Shown piece by piece: positions 44,562-53,651 of a stretch of 64,000 nucleotides of DNA; the first letter of the stretch is position 1; every line of letters begins with the position of its first letter. The stretch comes from an uncultured Roseateles sp. (lineage in GTDB: Bacteria; Pseudomonadota; Gammaproteobacteria; Burkholderiales; Burkholderiaceae_C). Below the pieces are notes generated by a model that made no database searches, had not been told where the DNA came from, and saw nothing but the letters and a program-made list of their open reading frames with translations. Made by a program: the position numbers and the translations under genes. The stretch is taken from positions 5,952,001 through 6,016,000 of the forward strand of contig NZ_OY729424.1 in assembly GCF_963422335.1 (NCBI RefSeq), in the 5' to 3' direction.

Positions 44562-45929
44562 ATGCATATTCACATCCTAGGTATCTGCGGCACCTTCATG
44601 GGGGGCCTGGCGGCCCTGGCCCGCGAGGCCGGCCACCGGGTCACCGGCTGCGACGCCAATGTCTATCCGCCGATGAGCGAACAGCTGCGCGCGCTGGGCA
44701 TCGAGTTGATACAGGGCTTCGGGCCCGAGCAGCTGGAGCTCAAGCCCGATCTGTTCGTGATCGGCAACCTGGTCACCCGCGGCGAGAAGTTCCCGCTGAT
44801 GGAGGCGATTCTCGACGCCGGCCTGCCCTACACCAGCGGCCCGCTATGGCTGGCCGAGCATGTCTTGCAGGGCCGCCATGTGCTGGCCGTGGCCGGGACG
44901 CACGGCAAGACCAGCGTGACCTCGATGCTGGCCTGGATACTCGACCAGGCCGGCCTCAAGCCCGGCTTTCTGGTCGGCGGCGTGCCGCAGAACTTCGGCG
45001 TGTCGGCTCGGCTCGGCGAGGGATCACCCTTCGTCATTGAGGCCGATGAATACGACACCGCTTTCTTCGACAAGCGCAGCAAGTTCGTCCATTACCGGCC
45101 GCGCACGGCGATCCTGAACAATCTCGAGTTCGACCATGCCGACATCTTTGCCGACCTCGGCGCGATCGAGACCCAGTTCCACCACCTGATACGCACCGTG
45201 CCGGCCAAGGGCCGCCTGGTTGTCAATGCCCGCGAAGAGGCCCTGCAGCGCGTGCTCAGCCGCGGCTGCTGGAGCGAGATGGTGCGCTTCGGCCCGCGCA
45301 AGGAAGAGCCCGGCGCCTTGCGCGCCCGCGGCGAACCACAAAGCTTCGACGTGCTGCGCGGCAGCCTCAAGGTCGCCCATGTGGACTGGCCGCTGCTGGG
45401 CGAGCACAACCAGCTCAATGCCCTGGCCGCGATCGCCGCGGCCGAGCATGTGGGCGTGGCCCCCGAGGTGGCCGCCCAGGCACTGGGCAGCTTCCAGAAT
45501 GTACGCCGGCGCATGGAGCTCAGCGGCGAGGCCGGTGGCGTCAAGGTCTACGACGATTTCGCCCACCACCCGACGGCGATGCGCACCACCATCGACGGCC
45601 TGCGCCGCAAGGTCGGCCTGGAGACACGCATCCTGGCCGTGTTCGAGCCGCGCACCAACACCATGAAGCTGGGCGCGATGAAGGCCCAGCTGCCCTGGGC
45701 GCTGGAAGAGTGCGACCTTGCCTTCTGCCACCAGGACCAGCTCGCCTGGGACGCCAAGGAAGCCCTGGCTCCGATGGGCAAGCAGGCCGTGGTCTGCCCC
45801 GACATCGACAGCCTGGTGCAGGCGGTGGTCAAGGCCGCCAAGCCAGGCGACCAGGTGCTGTGCATGAGCAATGGCGGCTTTGGCGGCATCCATGCCAGGC
45901 TGTTGAAGGCGCTGGCCGAGCGGGGTTGA
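44562..45929 (+). CDS. mpl: UDP-N-acetylmuramate:L-alanyl-gamma-D-glutamyl-meso-diaminopimelate ligase
   Basis: Mpl re-attaches recovered murein tripeptide to UDP-MurNAc in cell-wall recycling. The 455-residue Mur-ligase protein begins MHIHILGICGTFMGGLAALAREAGH. It shows the ATP loop AGTHGKTSVTSML, the central domain FVIEADEYDTAFFDKRSKF with NNLEFDHADIF, and the C-terminal FEPRTNTMKLG characteristic of Mpl. The ATG at 44562 gives the canonical start. A strong terminator follows 12 bases after the stop. Confidence 0.95.
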   Translation: MHIHILGICGTFMGGLAALAREAGHRVTGCDANVYPPMSEQLRALGIELIQGFGPEQLELKPDLFVIGNLVTRGEKFPLMEAILDAGLPYTSGPLWLAEHVLQGRHVLAVAGTHGKTSVTSMLAWILDQAGLKPGFLVGGVPQNFGVSARLGEGSPFVIEADEYDTAFFDKRSKFVHYRPRTAILNNLEFDHADIFADLGAIETQFHHLIRTVPAKGRLVVNAREEALQRVLSRGCWSEMVRFGPRKEEPGALRARGEPQSFDVLRGSLKVAHVDWPLLGEHNQLNALAAIAAAEHVGVAPEVAAQALGSFQNVRRRMELSGEAGGVKVYDDFAHHPTAMRTTIDGLRRKVGLETRILAVFEPRTNTMKLGAMKAQLPWALEECDLAFCHQDQLAWDAKEALAPMGKQAVVCPDIDSLVQAVVKAAKPGDQVLCMSNGGFGGIHARLLKALAERG

Positions 45930-45941
45930 GGCTGCGCAAGA

Positions 45942-45970
45942 AAAAAGGCCGACGCGATGTCGGCCTTTTT
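45942..45970. terminator. Intrinsic terminator shared by two convergent genes
   Basis: A-run, GGCCGAC, GCGAT loop, GTCGGCC and T-run make a textbook hairpin that works on both strands. It lies between the ends of mpl and the minus-strand metalloprotease gene. Confidence 0.93.
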
Positions 45971-45986
45971 CATGCAGCGGCGACGA

Positions 45987-48764
45987 TCAGCTGCGCTGCA
46001 TCGTCGCGCGCAAAGCCTCCGTCAGCTGGCCCAGGCTATCGGCCAGATGGGCGCGGCTTTCGATCGACAGGCCGCCCTTGCCCACGGCCGCACGCAGCTG
46101 CGTCTGCAGCTCGACCGCATGCAGGCGCGCCAGGCTCAGCGCATCGGGCGGCAGGCTGGCCGGCGCACGCGTCAGCACTGCCTGCAGGCGCTTCAGGTGC
46201 TCGCGCTGCAGATTGCGACGGATGCGGTCGATCTCGGCACCACTCTTGAGTTCTGCCCAGACCGTGCTCTGCAAGGTGGCATAGACCTCGCTCAGCGAGA
46301 TCAGGCCCTTGCGCTGGTTCGGTGCTACGTAGCCGGGCAGGTCCAGCAGGCGGCGAGCGGTGTTGGGGCTCAGCAAGCGGTCCATCGCAACGATCTGGAT
46401 GCGCGCCACGGCCGCAGGCACGTCGAGCGGACCGCCACGGTCCCACTCGTTGTAGTCCACCGTCAGGCCGGACAGGAACTCCGGACGGAAGTGGAAGCTG
46501 TCAACACTGAACAGGCCGCTGGCCAGGAACTGCAGCGCCTCGCGCTGCTTGGCCGGGTCGACCGGCTTGAAGCTGGCACGGCCGGTCGAGCCGGGCAGAT
46601 CGCGCAGCGCGCTCATGCCGCCCACATACTTGCCCACCAGTTCGGCGGCCCGGAACAGCTGATTGAAGCCACCCATCAAGGCACGGCGCTGGCGCAACGG
46701 GTCGTCGCCGACCTCCGGCTTGCGGTTCTGCACCCGCTCCCACAACTCCTGCGACAGCTTCAGGCGCTTCTTGTAGAAGGCCAGCGGATCGGCGCCGAGG
46801 TCGAAGCGGTTGGCCAGCGGGTCCATGCCGTCGTAGGGGCCGAAGCCTCCGGCATCGGCATCGTCGGCATAGGCCAGCATCGGCTCGGTGCTACGCGAGG
46901 CAATCTTGCCCAGCTCCGCGGCCTCGACCGCCGGATCGAGCGGCTTGTAGGCGTACTCGATCGCCCAGTAGTCGTAGGCACCGAGCACGGTGTTGCGGTA
47001 GCTGCCCTGCGACTCGCCCTTCAGCGCAAGGTTGTAGCCGGTGTAGTCCATCACCGAGCTGGCAATGCCATTGGCCTCGGTGAAGGCCTTGTCCTGCAGC
47101 TGCTTCTCCGTGATCGTGGTGCTGGCCTTGAAGTTGTGCTTCAGGCCCAGCGTATGACCCACCTCGTGCATGATGGTGTCCTTGATCACCGACTGGACGA
47201 AGGCCTCGGCCTCGGGGCCGTCGGGGGCGATGTCACCACGTGCTTCGAGCACGTCGAGCACAAAGCCCATCTCCGCCGCCGACTCCTCGGCATAGCTGCA
47301 GAAGGCCGCGTGGGCGCCCTTGCCATCGCGCCAGCCGGCCGTCATCTGCGCCAGGCGCTGCTCGCTGCTCATGCCCACATCCTCGACGATCAGACGGCGC
47401 GAGCCGCGGGCGAAGACATCGCTCATGCCGATATCGGCGTCGAGGATTTCACCACTGCGCGGGTCGGTGTGGCTGGGGCCGATGGCAAAGCCCACGTCGG
47501 CGCCGACGAACCAGCGTATCGAGGCATGGCCGGCGTCCATATTGTCCCAATCGGCGTCGTCGGGCTGCTGCTTGGCGACGACGGCATTCTTGAAACCGAT
47601 CTTCTCGAAGGCCTTGTTCCATTCGAGGATACCGGCCTCGACGGCGGCGCGATAGCGCACCGGGATGTTCTTGTCCAGCCAGTAGGTGATGGGCGTCACC
47701 GGCTCGGACAGGGCCGCCGCCGGGTCCTTCTTCTCCAGACGCCAGCGCTGCACATAGTGCACACGCGGATTGGCCTTCAGGTCGCCACCCAGGTCGGTGA
47801 AGGACTCCGCGAAATGGCCCAGGCGCGGATCGGTCTGGCGCGTGGCCATCACGGTCTCGGGCAGCTGCGCGAAGTTATAGACATAGCTGACGAAGAGGCT
47901 GCGCGGGTCCGGCGCGGCCTCCGGCGGCGTGGGCATGGGCACCGGGCTGGGCGAAGGCACCAGCGGTGGCGCCGGAATGCGCGGCGTGGCGAAGTGCACC
48001 CGCGCGGTCAAGGTGCTGAGACGCTCGTCGGCACGGGCCGTCTCGATAAAGGAATTGGAGCGATCCAGGCCGTAGGGCAGGCGGTAGGCCATCTCCAGCC
48101 GGGTCGAGTAGCCGGGGATGTCGCTGAGCAGGAAGGCCGCATCGATGAGCACCGACTTGCGCTCGGGATGCTCGGCGCTGGCCACCGGACCGGCGCCCAG
48201 CAGACTGGGCGAGAAGGCCTGGTCGACGGCACGCTTGGAGCCCTGGTCGGCGACGGCCCGGAACTTGGTGTTCAGCGCCACCAATTGCAGCTGGTTGCCG
48301 ATCTTGCGGAACTCGGCCATATGGTCGACGCCCATCTGGCTGGCATAGAGGCCGCGCTCGCCGATCGAATTGGCGATGTTGACGGTGAACAGGAAGGGCT
48401 TGTTCAGCTGAGCCTTGGGGATCTCGATCCAGACCTTCTCGTCCTTGCGCCAGATCGGGAACAGGCCCTGCTGCACCTTAGCGTCCTTGATGACCTCGGC
48501 AAAGGGCTTGGGCGCGGTCGGGTCGACCGGGGGACGGGCGGCGCCCGGTGCCACAGCGGAGGCGGCAGCTGCGGGCGGGCTGACACCCTTGGCCATGGGC
48601 GTGAAGCTGCCCGCCGCCGCAGGCGCCGATGCCGAGGCGGCGGCGGCCTTTGCCGCATCGCCCTCGGTGGGCGCCGGCGTGGCGCAGCCGTTCAGCAAGG
48701 CCACGGCCGCGGCCAGCAGGGAGAGATTCAGGGGATTCAGGGATACAGCGGATGTGGCGCTCAT
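45987..48764 (-). CDS. Zinc-dependent metalloprotease lipoprotein (DUF5117/DUF4953 type)
   Basis: This 925-residue protein is predicted as a lipoprotein: signal residues 1-27 end in LLNGCAT. A long Ala/Pro linker follows, then a beta-rich N-terminal domain (FLFTVNIANSIGERGLYASQ). The catalytic domain has HEVGHTLGLKHNF, with the first zinc His at 533 and Glu534, followed by a Met-turn candidate (SSVMDYTGYN). Helical C-terminal parts complete the family pattern. The ATG at 48764 gives the lipobox at normal distance; a longer frame adds 21 residues before it. Substrate and role are unknown; such enzymes are common in Gram-negative envelopes and often co-exist with TonB receptors. Confidence 0.88.
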   Translation of the reverse strand: MSATSAVSLNPLNLSLLAAAVALLNGCATPAPTEGDAAKAAAASASAPAAAGSFTPMAKGVSPPAAAASAVAPGAARPPVDPTAPKPFAEVIKDAKVQQGLFPIWRKDEKVWIEIPKAQLNKPFLFTVNIANSIGERGLYASQMGVDHMAEFRKIGNQLQLVALNTKFRAVADQGSKRAVDQAFSPSLLGAGPVASAEHPERKSVLIDAAFLLSDIPGYSTRLEMAYRLPYGLDRSNSFIETARADERLSTLTARVHFATPRIPAPPLVPSPSPVPMPTPPEAAPDPRSLFVSYVYNFAQLPETVMATRQTDPRLGHFAESFTDLGGDLKANPRVHYVQRWRLEKKDPAAALSEPVTPITYWLDKNIPVRYRAAVEAGILEWNKAFEKIGFKNAVVAKQQPDDADWDNMDAGHASIRWFVGADVGFAIGPSHTDPRSGEILDADIGMSDVFARGSRRLIVEDVGMSSEQRLAQMTAGWRDGKGAHAAFCSYAEESAAEMGFVLDVLEARGDIAPDGPEAEAFVQSVIKDTIMHEVGHTLGLKHNFKASTTITEKQLQDKAFTEANGIASSVMDYTGYNLALKGESQGSYRNTVLGAYDYWAIEYAYKPLDPAVEAAELGKIASRSTEPMLAYADDADAGGFGPYDGMDPLANRFDLGADPLAFYKKRLKLSQELWERVQNRKPEVGDDPLRQRRALMGGFNQLFRAAELVGKYVGGMSALRDLPGSTGRASFKPVDPAKQREALQFLASGLFSVDSFHFRPEFLSGLTVDYNEWDRGGPLDVPAAVARIQIVAMDRLLSPNTARRLLDLPGYVAPNQRKGLISLSEVYATLQSTVWAELKSGAEIDRIRRNLQREHLKRLQAVLTRAPASLPPDALSLARLHAVELQTQLRAAVGKGGLSIESRAHLADSLGQLTEALRATMQRS

Positions 48765-49006
48765 GAGATCCAACGGTTGGGTGCCCGAAAACAAGAAAGC
48801 CTGGCTCTTGGCCGGGCTTTCTGACAATTGCCCGGCTCAGCCCGGGCGCGCGAAGCCATGACTGTGCCGTGCCCGCAGGCCCAGCGTCAATGCACTCAGA
48901 CCGTGATTCGTACCCAGAAATCCCCGGCTCGTCGGCCGACAAGGGAAAACCCCGGGGCATTTGTGCGGTCTGCGACCTGCGCTACAGCACCTTAGACTGG
49001 GCGCCC
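48765..49006. promoter_or_regulatory. Divergent control region between metalloprotease and esterase genes
   Basis: The 242 bases between two divergent starts contain GCCCGG and CCGGGC arms around 48830-48850. TTGTGC with TACAGC 16 bases later, at about 48961-48988, could be a weak promoter toward the esterase. No gene was seen. Confidence 0.35.
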
Positions 49007-49609
49007 ATGACCGTCACCGTCGACTCGCCCTCCCATCTGCTCTACCTGCACGGCTTTCGCTCCTCGCCCCGCTCGGCCAAGGCGCAGCGCATGGCGCGCT
49101 GGGTGCACGAGCAGCGCCCCGAGCTGCATTGGGCCTGTCCGCAGCTGCCGCCGTCGCCGGCCCAGGCGCTGCAACTGATCGAGGATCTCGTGGCCGGCTG
49201 GCCCCGGGCGCGCATGGCCGTGATGGGCAGCTCGCTGGGCGGTTTCTATGCCACGGTGCTGGCCGAGACCCTGGGTTGCCCGGCCGTGCTGCTGAACCCG
49301 GCGGTCGATCCGGCACGTGACCTGTCTCACCACATCGGCGAGCAGACCGCCTGGCATGCGCCCGGAGAGCACTTCTTCTTCCGCCCCGAATTCGTCGACG
49401 AGCTGCGCGCGCTGACGCCGCCGGCCATCACCCGCCCCGAGCGCTACTTCGCCGTCATCGCCAAGGGCGACGAGGTGCTGGACTGGCGCGAGATGTGGGC
49501 GCGCTACCAGCAATGCCAGGTCCTGCTGCTCGAGGGCAGCGACCATGGGCTCAGTGACTTCGACGATCAACTCCCCTCCGTCCTCAACTTCCTGCATCTG
49601 AATCCATGA
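49007..49609 (+). CDS. YqiA-like esterase
   Basis: This 200-residue alpha/beta hydrolase opens with LLYLHGFRSSPRSAKAQRMARW and has the nucleophile motif MGSSLGGFYATVLAE, and a C-terminal His in EGSDHGLSDF. These features match the UPF0227/YqiA esterases, small cytosolic acyl-ester hydrolases. The ATG at 49007 gives family length. Its stop overlaps the next gene as ATGA, so it is translated with the SDR gene that follows. Confidence 0.9.
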   Translation: MTVTVDSPSHLLYLHGFRSSPRSAKAQRMARWVHEQRPELHWACPQLPPSPAQALQLIEDLVAGWPRARMAVMGSSLGGFYATVLAETLGCPAVLLNPAVDPARDLSHHIGEQTAWHAPGEHFFFRPEFVDELRALTPPAITRPERYFAVIAKGDEVLDWREMWARYQQCQVLLLEGSDHGLSDFDDQLPSVLNFLHLNP

Positions 49610-50346
49610 GACTCCAGAACAAGGTTTGCATCATCACCGGCGCCGCCCAGGGCATAGGCCTGGCCACGGCCCTCAAGTTCGCCGCCGAGGGCGCCATCGT
49701 GGTCGCCTGCGACGTCAAGGTCGCGGCCGTGGCCGAGGCGGTGGCCCAGCTGCGCGCCACCGGCGCCCAGGCGCAGGGCTATCCGCTGAACGTCACCGAC
49801 CGCGAGCAGGTCGATGCGATGGTGGCGAGCGTCCTGGCCCAGTTCGGCCGCATCGACGTGCTGGTCAACAACGCGGGCATCACCAAGGATGCACGGCTGC
49901 AGAAGATGACGCTGGAGCAGTTCGACGCCGTCATCGACGTCAACCTGCGCGGTGTCTTCCATTGCGCCCAGGCGGTGGCAGACGCCATGGTCGCCCAGGG
50001 CTCCGGCGTGATACTCAACGCCAGCTCGGTGGTCGGCATCTACGGCAACTTCGGCCAGACCAATTACGCCGCCAGCAAGTTCGGCGTGATCGGCTTCACC
50101 AAGACCTGGGCCCGCGAGCTGGGGCCCAAGGGCGTGCGCGTCAATGCCGTGGCGCCGGGCTTTGTCGAAACACCCATTCTCTCCACCATCCCCGACAAGG
50201 TGCTGGACCATATGCGCGAGCAGGTACCGCTGAAGCGCCTGGGCAAGCCCGAGGAAATCGCCAACGTCTACGCCTTCCTGGCCAGCGACGAGGCCTCGTA
50301 TGTGAACGGGGCGGTGCTGGAGGTGTCGGGCGGGATGACGGTCTAG
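49606..50346 (+). CDS. Short-chain dehydrogenase/reductase (FabG-like)
   Basis: The 246-residue NAD(P)-dependent reductase has the cofactor motif TGAAQGIGLATA, NNAG (VNNAGITKDARLQKM), the catalytic Ser in LNASSVVG, and YAASK with its Tyr and Lys. It most resembles 3-oxoacyl-ACP/acetoacetyl-CoA reductases. The essential fabG is normally in the fab operon, so this is probably a paralogue with an unknown keto substrate. It lies between an esterase gene (four-base overlap) and a Nudix gene (no gap). Confidence 0.92.
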   Translation: MRLQNKVCIITGAAQGIGLATALKFAAEGAIVVACDVKVAAVAEAVAQLRATGAQAQGYPLNVTDREQVDAMVASVLAQFGRIDVLVNNAGITKDARLQKMTLEQFDAVIDVNLRGVFHCAQAVADAMVAQGSGVILNASSVVGIYGNFGQTNYAASKFGVIGFTKTWARELGPKGVRVNAVAPGFVETPILSTIPDKVLDHMREQVPLKRLGKPEEIANVYAFLASDEASYVNGAVLEVSGGMTV

Positions 50347-50913
50347 ATGCGTGATGCCGCACTGCAGGAACTGACCCGCTACCTGGCCCGCTTCCCGCAG
50401 GAGGCCCTGCGCCTGGCCGCCCTGCGGGCCCACATGCTCGATCCGGACGGCGAAGACCTCTTCGCCCGCTCGACGATGCGCGGCCACATCACGGCCAGCG
50501 CCCTGGTGCTCAACGCGGATCACAGCAAGCTGCTGCTGATACACCACCGCATCATCGGCCGCTGGCTGCAGCCAGGCGGCCATGTCGAGCCCGGCCAGGA
50601 TCTGTGGGCCTCGGCCTGCCGCGAGGTGGCCGAGGAGACCGGTGTGGCCCCTATCGAGCGGCTGGCCCTGGGTCCGTTCGGTGCCATGCCTGTGGACATC
50701 GACAGCCATGCCATCGCCGCGAATGCGCGCAAGGGTGAAGGTGCGCACTGGCACCATGACTTCCTCTACCTGGCCCGCGCGGACGACAGCGCTGCGCTGC
50801 AGGCCCAGCTCGATGAGGTCCACGCCGTGCGCTGGGCGCCGCTGAGCTGGTTGACCGAGAACGATGAGGAACGCTGGCGCCTCGTTGCCAGCAAGCTGCA
50901 AACGCTGACCTGA
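50347..50913 (+). CDS. Nudix hydrolase
   Basis: The 188-residue protein has the Nudix box as GGHVEPGQDLWASACREVAEETGV. The catalytic REVAEE half is intact, while the outer Glu of the GX5E half is Gln, a change seen in some subfamilies. ASALVLNADHSKLLLIHHRIIGRWLQPGG precedes it. It would cleave a nucleoside diphosphate linked to some group X; the substrate is unknown. The ATG directly follows the SDR stop, and this gene ends the three-gene unit. Confidence 0.9.
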   Translation: MRDAALQELTRYLARFPQEALRLAALRAHMLDPDGEDLFARSTMRGHITASALVLNADHSKLLLIHHRIIGRWLQPGGHVEPGQDLWASACREVAEETGVAPIERLALGPFGAMPVDIDSHAIAANARKGEGAHWHHDFLYLARADDSAALQAQLDEVHAVRWAPLSWLTENDEERWRLVASKLQTLT

Positions 50914-51049
50914 GCGTCCGCAATTCGCGCCGCAGCGGCGCCGTTTCGCGCCGGCGGCCGGTCGCAGGTCGCAAAACGGCTGCAGCGCAAAGGCCGTTTC
51001 TCTAGCCTGACGGGGTTGATTGATCAAACCCATCGCCAGAGGAGCCGCC

Positions 51050-51715
51050 ATGAACCCACACCGCCGCAGTTTCAAACACCGACTCACAAAGACTTTGATG
51101 GCACTGAGCCTGGCCGGCATCGGCACGTTGGGCCTGGCCGCTGCCCCCGAGGCCCAGGTGCAGGCCGCGACGCAGCAGTTCCAGGCCGCGGCCAAGGGCG
51201 ACGCCAGTGCCGTCGACAAGTCGGCCGAGGCCTTTGCCGAACTGCTGAAGGCCGAGCCCGGCAACCCGCTGCTGATGGCCTATCTGGGGGCGTCGACGAC
51301 GATGCGCGCCTCGACGACGATGCTGCCCTGGAAGAAGATGAGCCTTGTCGAGGACGGCCTGGCCTGGCTGGACAAGGCGCTGGCGATGCTGCAGCCCCAG
51401 CATGATGTGCCGCAGCCCGGCCACGTGGCCGTCAGCCTGGAGACGCGCTTCACGGCGATCAGCACCTTCCTGGCCCTGCCGTCCATGTTCAACCGCGGTC
51501 CGCGTGGTGCCAAGCTGCTCAGTGAGCTGCTCACCAGCCCGCAGTTCGCACAGGCGCCACTGCCCTTCCAGGGCGCGGTGTGGATGCGCGCGGCCAAGTG
51601 GGCAGAGCAGGACAAGCGGCCCGACGATGCGCGCAAGTTCTACCAGCTGGTGACCGAGCGCAACGCGCCGCAGGCCGCGCAGGCCGGTGCCCAGCTGAAG
51701 GCGCTGCAATCATGA
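51050..51715 (+). CDS. Exported protein of unknown function, first gene of an ABC transport operon
   Basis: The 221-residue protein has a basic N terminus and a signal peptide (TLMALSLAGIGTLGLAAAPEAQV), then an Ala-rich all-helical domain that reads like tetratricopeptide repeats (FQAAAKGDASAVDKSAEAFAELLKAEPGNPLLMAYLG, EDGLAWLDKALAML, DDARKFYQLV). The ATG at 51050 follows AGAGGAG by six bases, a strong site. It overlaps the ATPase gene as ATGA. It may be a periplasmic scaffold for the transporter. I do not recognise the family beyond this. Confidence 0.78.
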   Translation: MNPHRRSFKHRLTKTLMALSLAGIGTLGLAAAPEAQVQAATQQFQAAAKGDASAVDKSAEAFAELLKAEPGNPLLMAYLGASTTMRASTTMLPWKKMSLVEDGLAWLDKALAMLQPQHDVPQPGHVAVSLETRFTAISTFLALPSMFNRGPRGAKLLSELLTSPQFAQAPLPFQGAVWMRAAKWAEQDKRPDDARKFYQLVTERNAPQAAQAGAQLKALQS

Positions 51716-52422
51716 ACAAGCCCGTCGTGATCGAGATGCGGCAAGTCTTCAAGACCTACCGCCTGGGCGAGCACATCGTGCCGGCGCTGCAGGGCATAGA
51801 CCTGCAAGTCCGTGCCGGCGAGCTGCTGGCCCTGACCGGCCCCTCGGGCAGCGGCAAGTCCACGATATTGAACCTTTGCGGCCTGATCGACGCCCCCGAC
51901 CGCGGCGAGATCCTGCTGCAGGGCAAGGCCGTCGATGCCCACGACGAAACCGGCTCCACCCTGCTGCGCCGCGACGCCATCGGCTTCATCTTCCAGAATT
52001 TCAATCTGGTGCCGGTGATGACGGTGGCCGAGAACGTGGACTACCCGCTGTTCCTGGCCGGCGTGGCGACCGCGGAGCGCAACGAGCGCGTCGATGAGGC
52101 GCTGCGTGCCGTGGGCCTGCTGGACCATGCCAAACACCGGCCGGACGCCCTGTCCGGCGGCCAGCGCCAGCGCGTGGCGATTGCCCGCGCCTTGGTGAAA
52201 CGCCCGAAGCTGGTGATTGCCGATGAGCCCACCGCCAGCCTGGACTCGGCCACCGCCGACCAGGTGCTGGACCTGATGCGCGAGCTGGCGCACGGCCAGG
52301 GTGCGGCCTTCGTGATCGCGACGCACGACAACCGGCTGACGCGCCGCTGCGACCGCATCGTCGCGCTGTTGGACGGCCGCATCACCCACCCCGAACTGAT
52401 CGCATTCGGAGAAGCCGCATGA
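51712..52422 (+). CDS. ABC transporter ATP-binding protein (LolD/MacB family)
   Basis: This 236-residue ATPase has Walker A GPSGSGKST, Q-loop FIFQNFNLVPVM, signature LSGGQRQRVAIARAL, Walker B LVIADEPTASLD and the switch His in IATHDN. It belongs to the group that drives FtsX-type permeases without moving substrate through the membrane. It overlaps both neighbours by four bases. Because a LolA-like gene follows in the same operon, a Lol-like lipid or lipoprotein role is tempting, but this is not the canonical lolCDE locus. Confidence 0.9.
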   Translation: MNKPVVIEMRQVFKTYRLGEHIVPALQGIDLQVRAGELLALTGPSGSGKSTILNLCGLIDAPDRGEILLQGKAVDAHDETGSTLLRRDAIGFIFQNFNLVPVMTVAENVDYPLFLAGVATAERNERVDEALRAVGLLDHAKHRPDALSGGQRQRVAIARALVKRPKLVIADEPTASLDSATADQVLDLMRELAHGQGAAFVIATHDNRLTRRCDRIVALLDGRITHPELIAFGEAA

Positions 52423-53642
52423 ACCATCTGCGCTGGTTGAAATTCGCCTGGCAGAACACCCTGCGCAACCGCCGCCGCTCGCTGGTGACGGTATCCATCG
52501 CCGCCCTGGGCACGGCCGCCATCCTGCTGGCCAGCGGCTTCGCACTCGCCACCTACCAGGGCCTGGCCCAGATGGCGGCCCGCAGCACCGGCCACCTCAT
52601 CGTCGCCAAGCCCGAGCAGTTCAGCAAGGACGAAGACACGCCGCTGCAGCACGGCCTGGACGACGCCGCCGCGCTGACCGCCCAGCTGCTGGCCGATCCC
52701 GATGTGCGCCAGGTCTTGCCCCGCGTCGATTTCAGCGGGCTGATCAGCAATGGCGACAAGTCGACGGTGATGATGGCCGTGGGTGTGGACCCGGACGCCG
52801 AGTTCGCCGTCAAGGGTCCGTTCCTGAAGATCAAGGCCGGTGAGGCCCTGGTCAGCGGCAAGGAAGCCACGGCCGAGGTAATGCTGGGCGAAGGCCTGGC
52901 ACGCAGTCTGAAGGCCGCGCCCGGCACCAGCCTGACCCTGCTGTCCAGCACCGCCGACGGCGCGCTGAATGCGCTGGACGTGCGTGTGCGCGGCGTGTTC
53001 TCGACCGGTATCCCGGACATGGACAAGCGCCTGGTCTACACCGATGTGCTGACGGCGCAAAAGCTGCTGAACAAGCCGCGCATCAGCAGCCTCGGCGTGT
53101 TCCTGCGCAGCATGGAAGCCACCCCCGGTGCCCAGGCCCGCGTGGCCGCGGCGCTGCCGCAGCTGAAGGTACAGAACTGGCAGGACCAGGCCTTCTTCTA
53201 CCGCAGCGTGCGCGAGCTCTACGACCGCATCTTCGGCGCCCTGGGCCTGATCATCTTCCTGATCGTCGTCTTCGTCGTCACCAATGCGATGGCCATGGCC
53301 ATCATCGAGCGCACCCGCGAGATCGGCACCTTGCGTGCTCTAGGCACCCTGCCCGGCCAACTGCTGCGCAGCCTGGCGCTGGAGGGCATGGTGCTGGGCG
53401 GTGGCGGGGCGCTGGTCGGCGCTGCCATGGCCCTGGGCGTCAGCCTGCTGCTCTACCTGTTCCCGGTGCAGATGCCGCCGCCGCCGGGCCGCTCCGATGG
53501 CTATCCGCTGACCGTCGCCATCGACCCGGCCGTCTATGCCGCGACCCTGCTGGCCATGCTGCTGCTGGTGATGCTGGCCTCGGCCCTCGTCGCGCGCAAG
53601 ACGGTGCACAAGCCCGTCGTCGAAGCGCTGGCCCATACCTGA
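52419..53642 (+). CDS. ABC transporter permease (LolC/MacB, FtsX fold)
   Basis: The 407-residue protein has one N-terminal membrane segment (LVTVSIAALGTAAILLASGFALATY), a periplasmic domain of about 220 residues, and three C-terminal segments (IFGALGLIIFLIVVFVVTNAMAMAI; GMVLGGGGALVGAAMALGVSLLLYL; AATLLAMLLLVMLASALVA). The cytosolic coupling motif ERTREIGTLRALG is clear. Length matches LolC/LolE. It precedes the LolA-like gene by nine bases, so the two likely work on the same substrate. Confidence 0.9.
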   Translation: MNHLRWLKFAWQNTLRNRRRSLVTVSIAALGTAAILLASGFALATYQGLAQMAARSTGHLIVAKPEQFSKDEDTPLQHGLDDAAALTAQLLADPDVRQVLPRVDFSGLISNGDKSTVMMAVGVDPDAEFAVKGPFLKIKAGEALVSGKEATAEVMLGEGLARSLKAAPGTSLTLLSSTADGALNALDVRVRGVFSTGIPDMDKRLVYTDVLTAQKLLNKPRISSLGVFLRSMEATPGAQARVAAALPQLKVQNWQDQAFFYRSVRELYDRIFGALGLIIFLIVVFVVTNAMAMAIIERTREIGTLRALGTLPGQLLRSLALEGMVLGGGGALVGAAMALGVSLLLYLFPVQMPPPPGRSDGYPLTVAIDPAVYAATLLAMLLLVMLASALVARKTVHKPVVEALAHT

Positions 53643-53651
53643 GAGAACACC

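Noticed and set aside
45957..48824. Plus-strand open frame of about 955 codons
   Set aside because: It is antisense to the metalloprotease gene, which has a lipobox and an HEVGH site.
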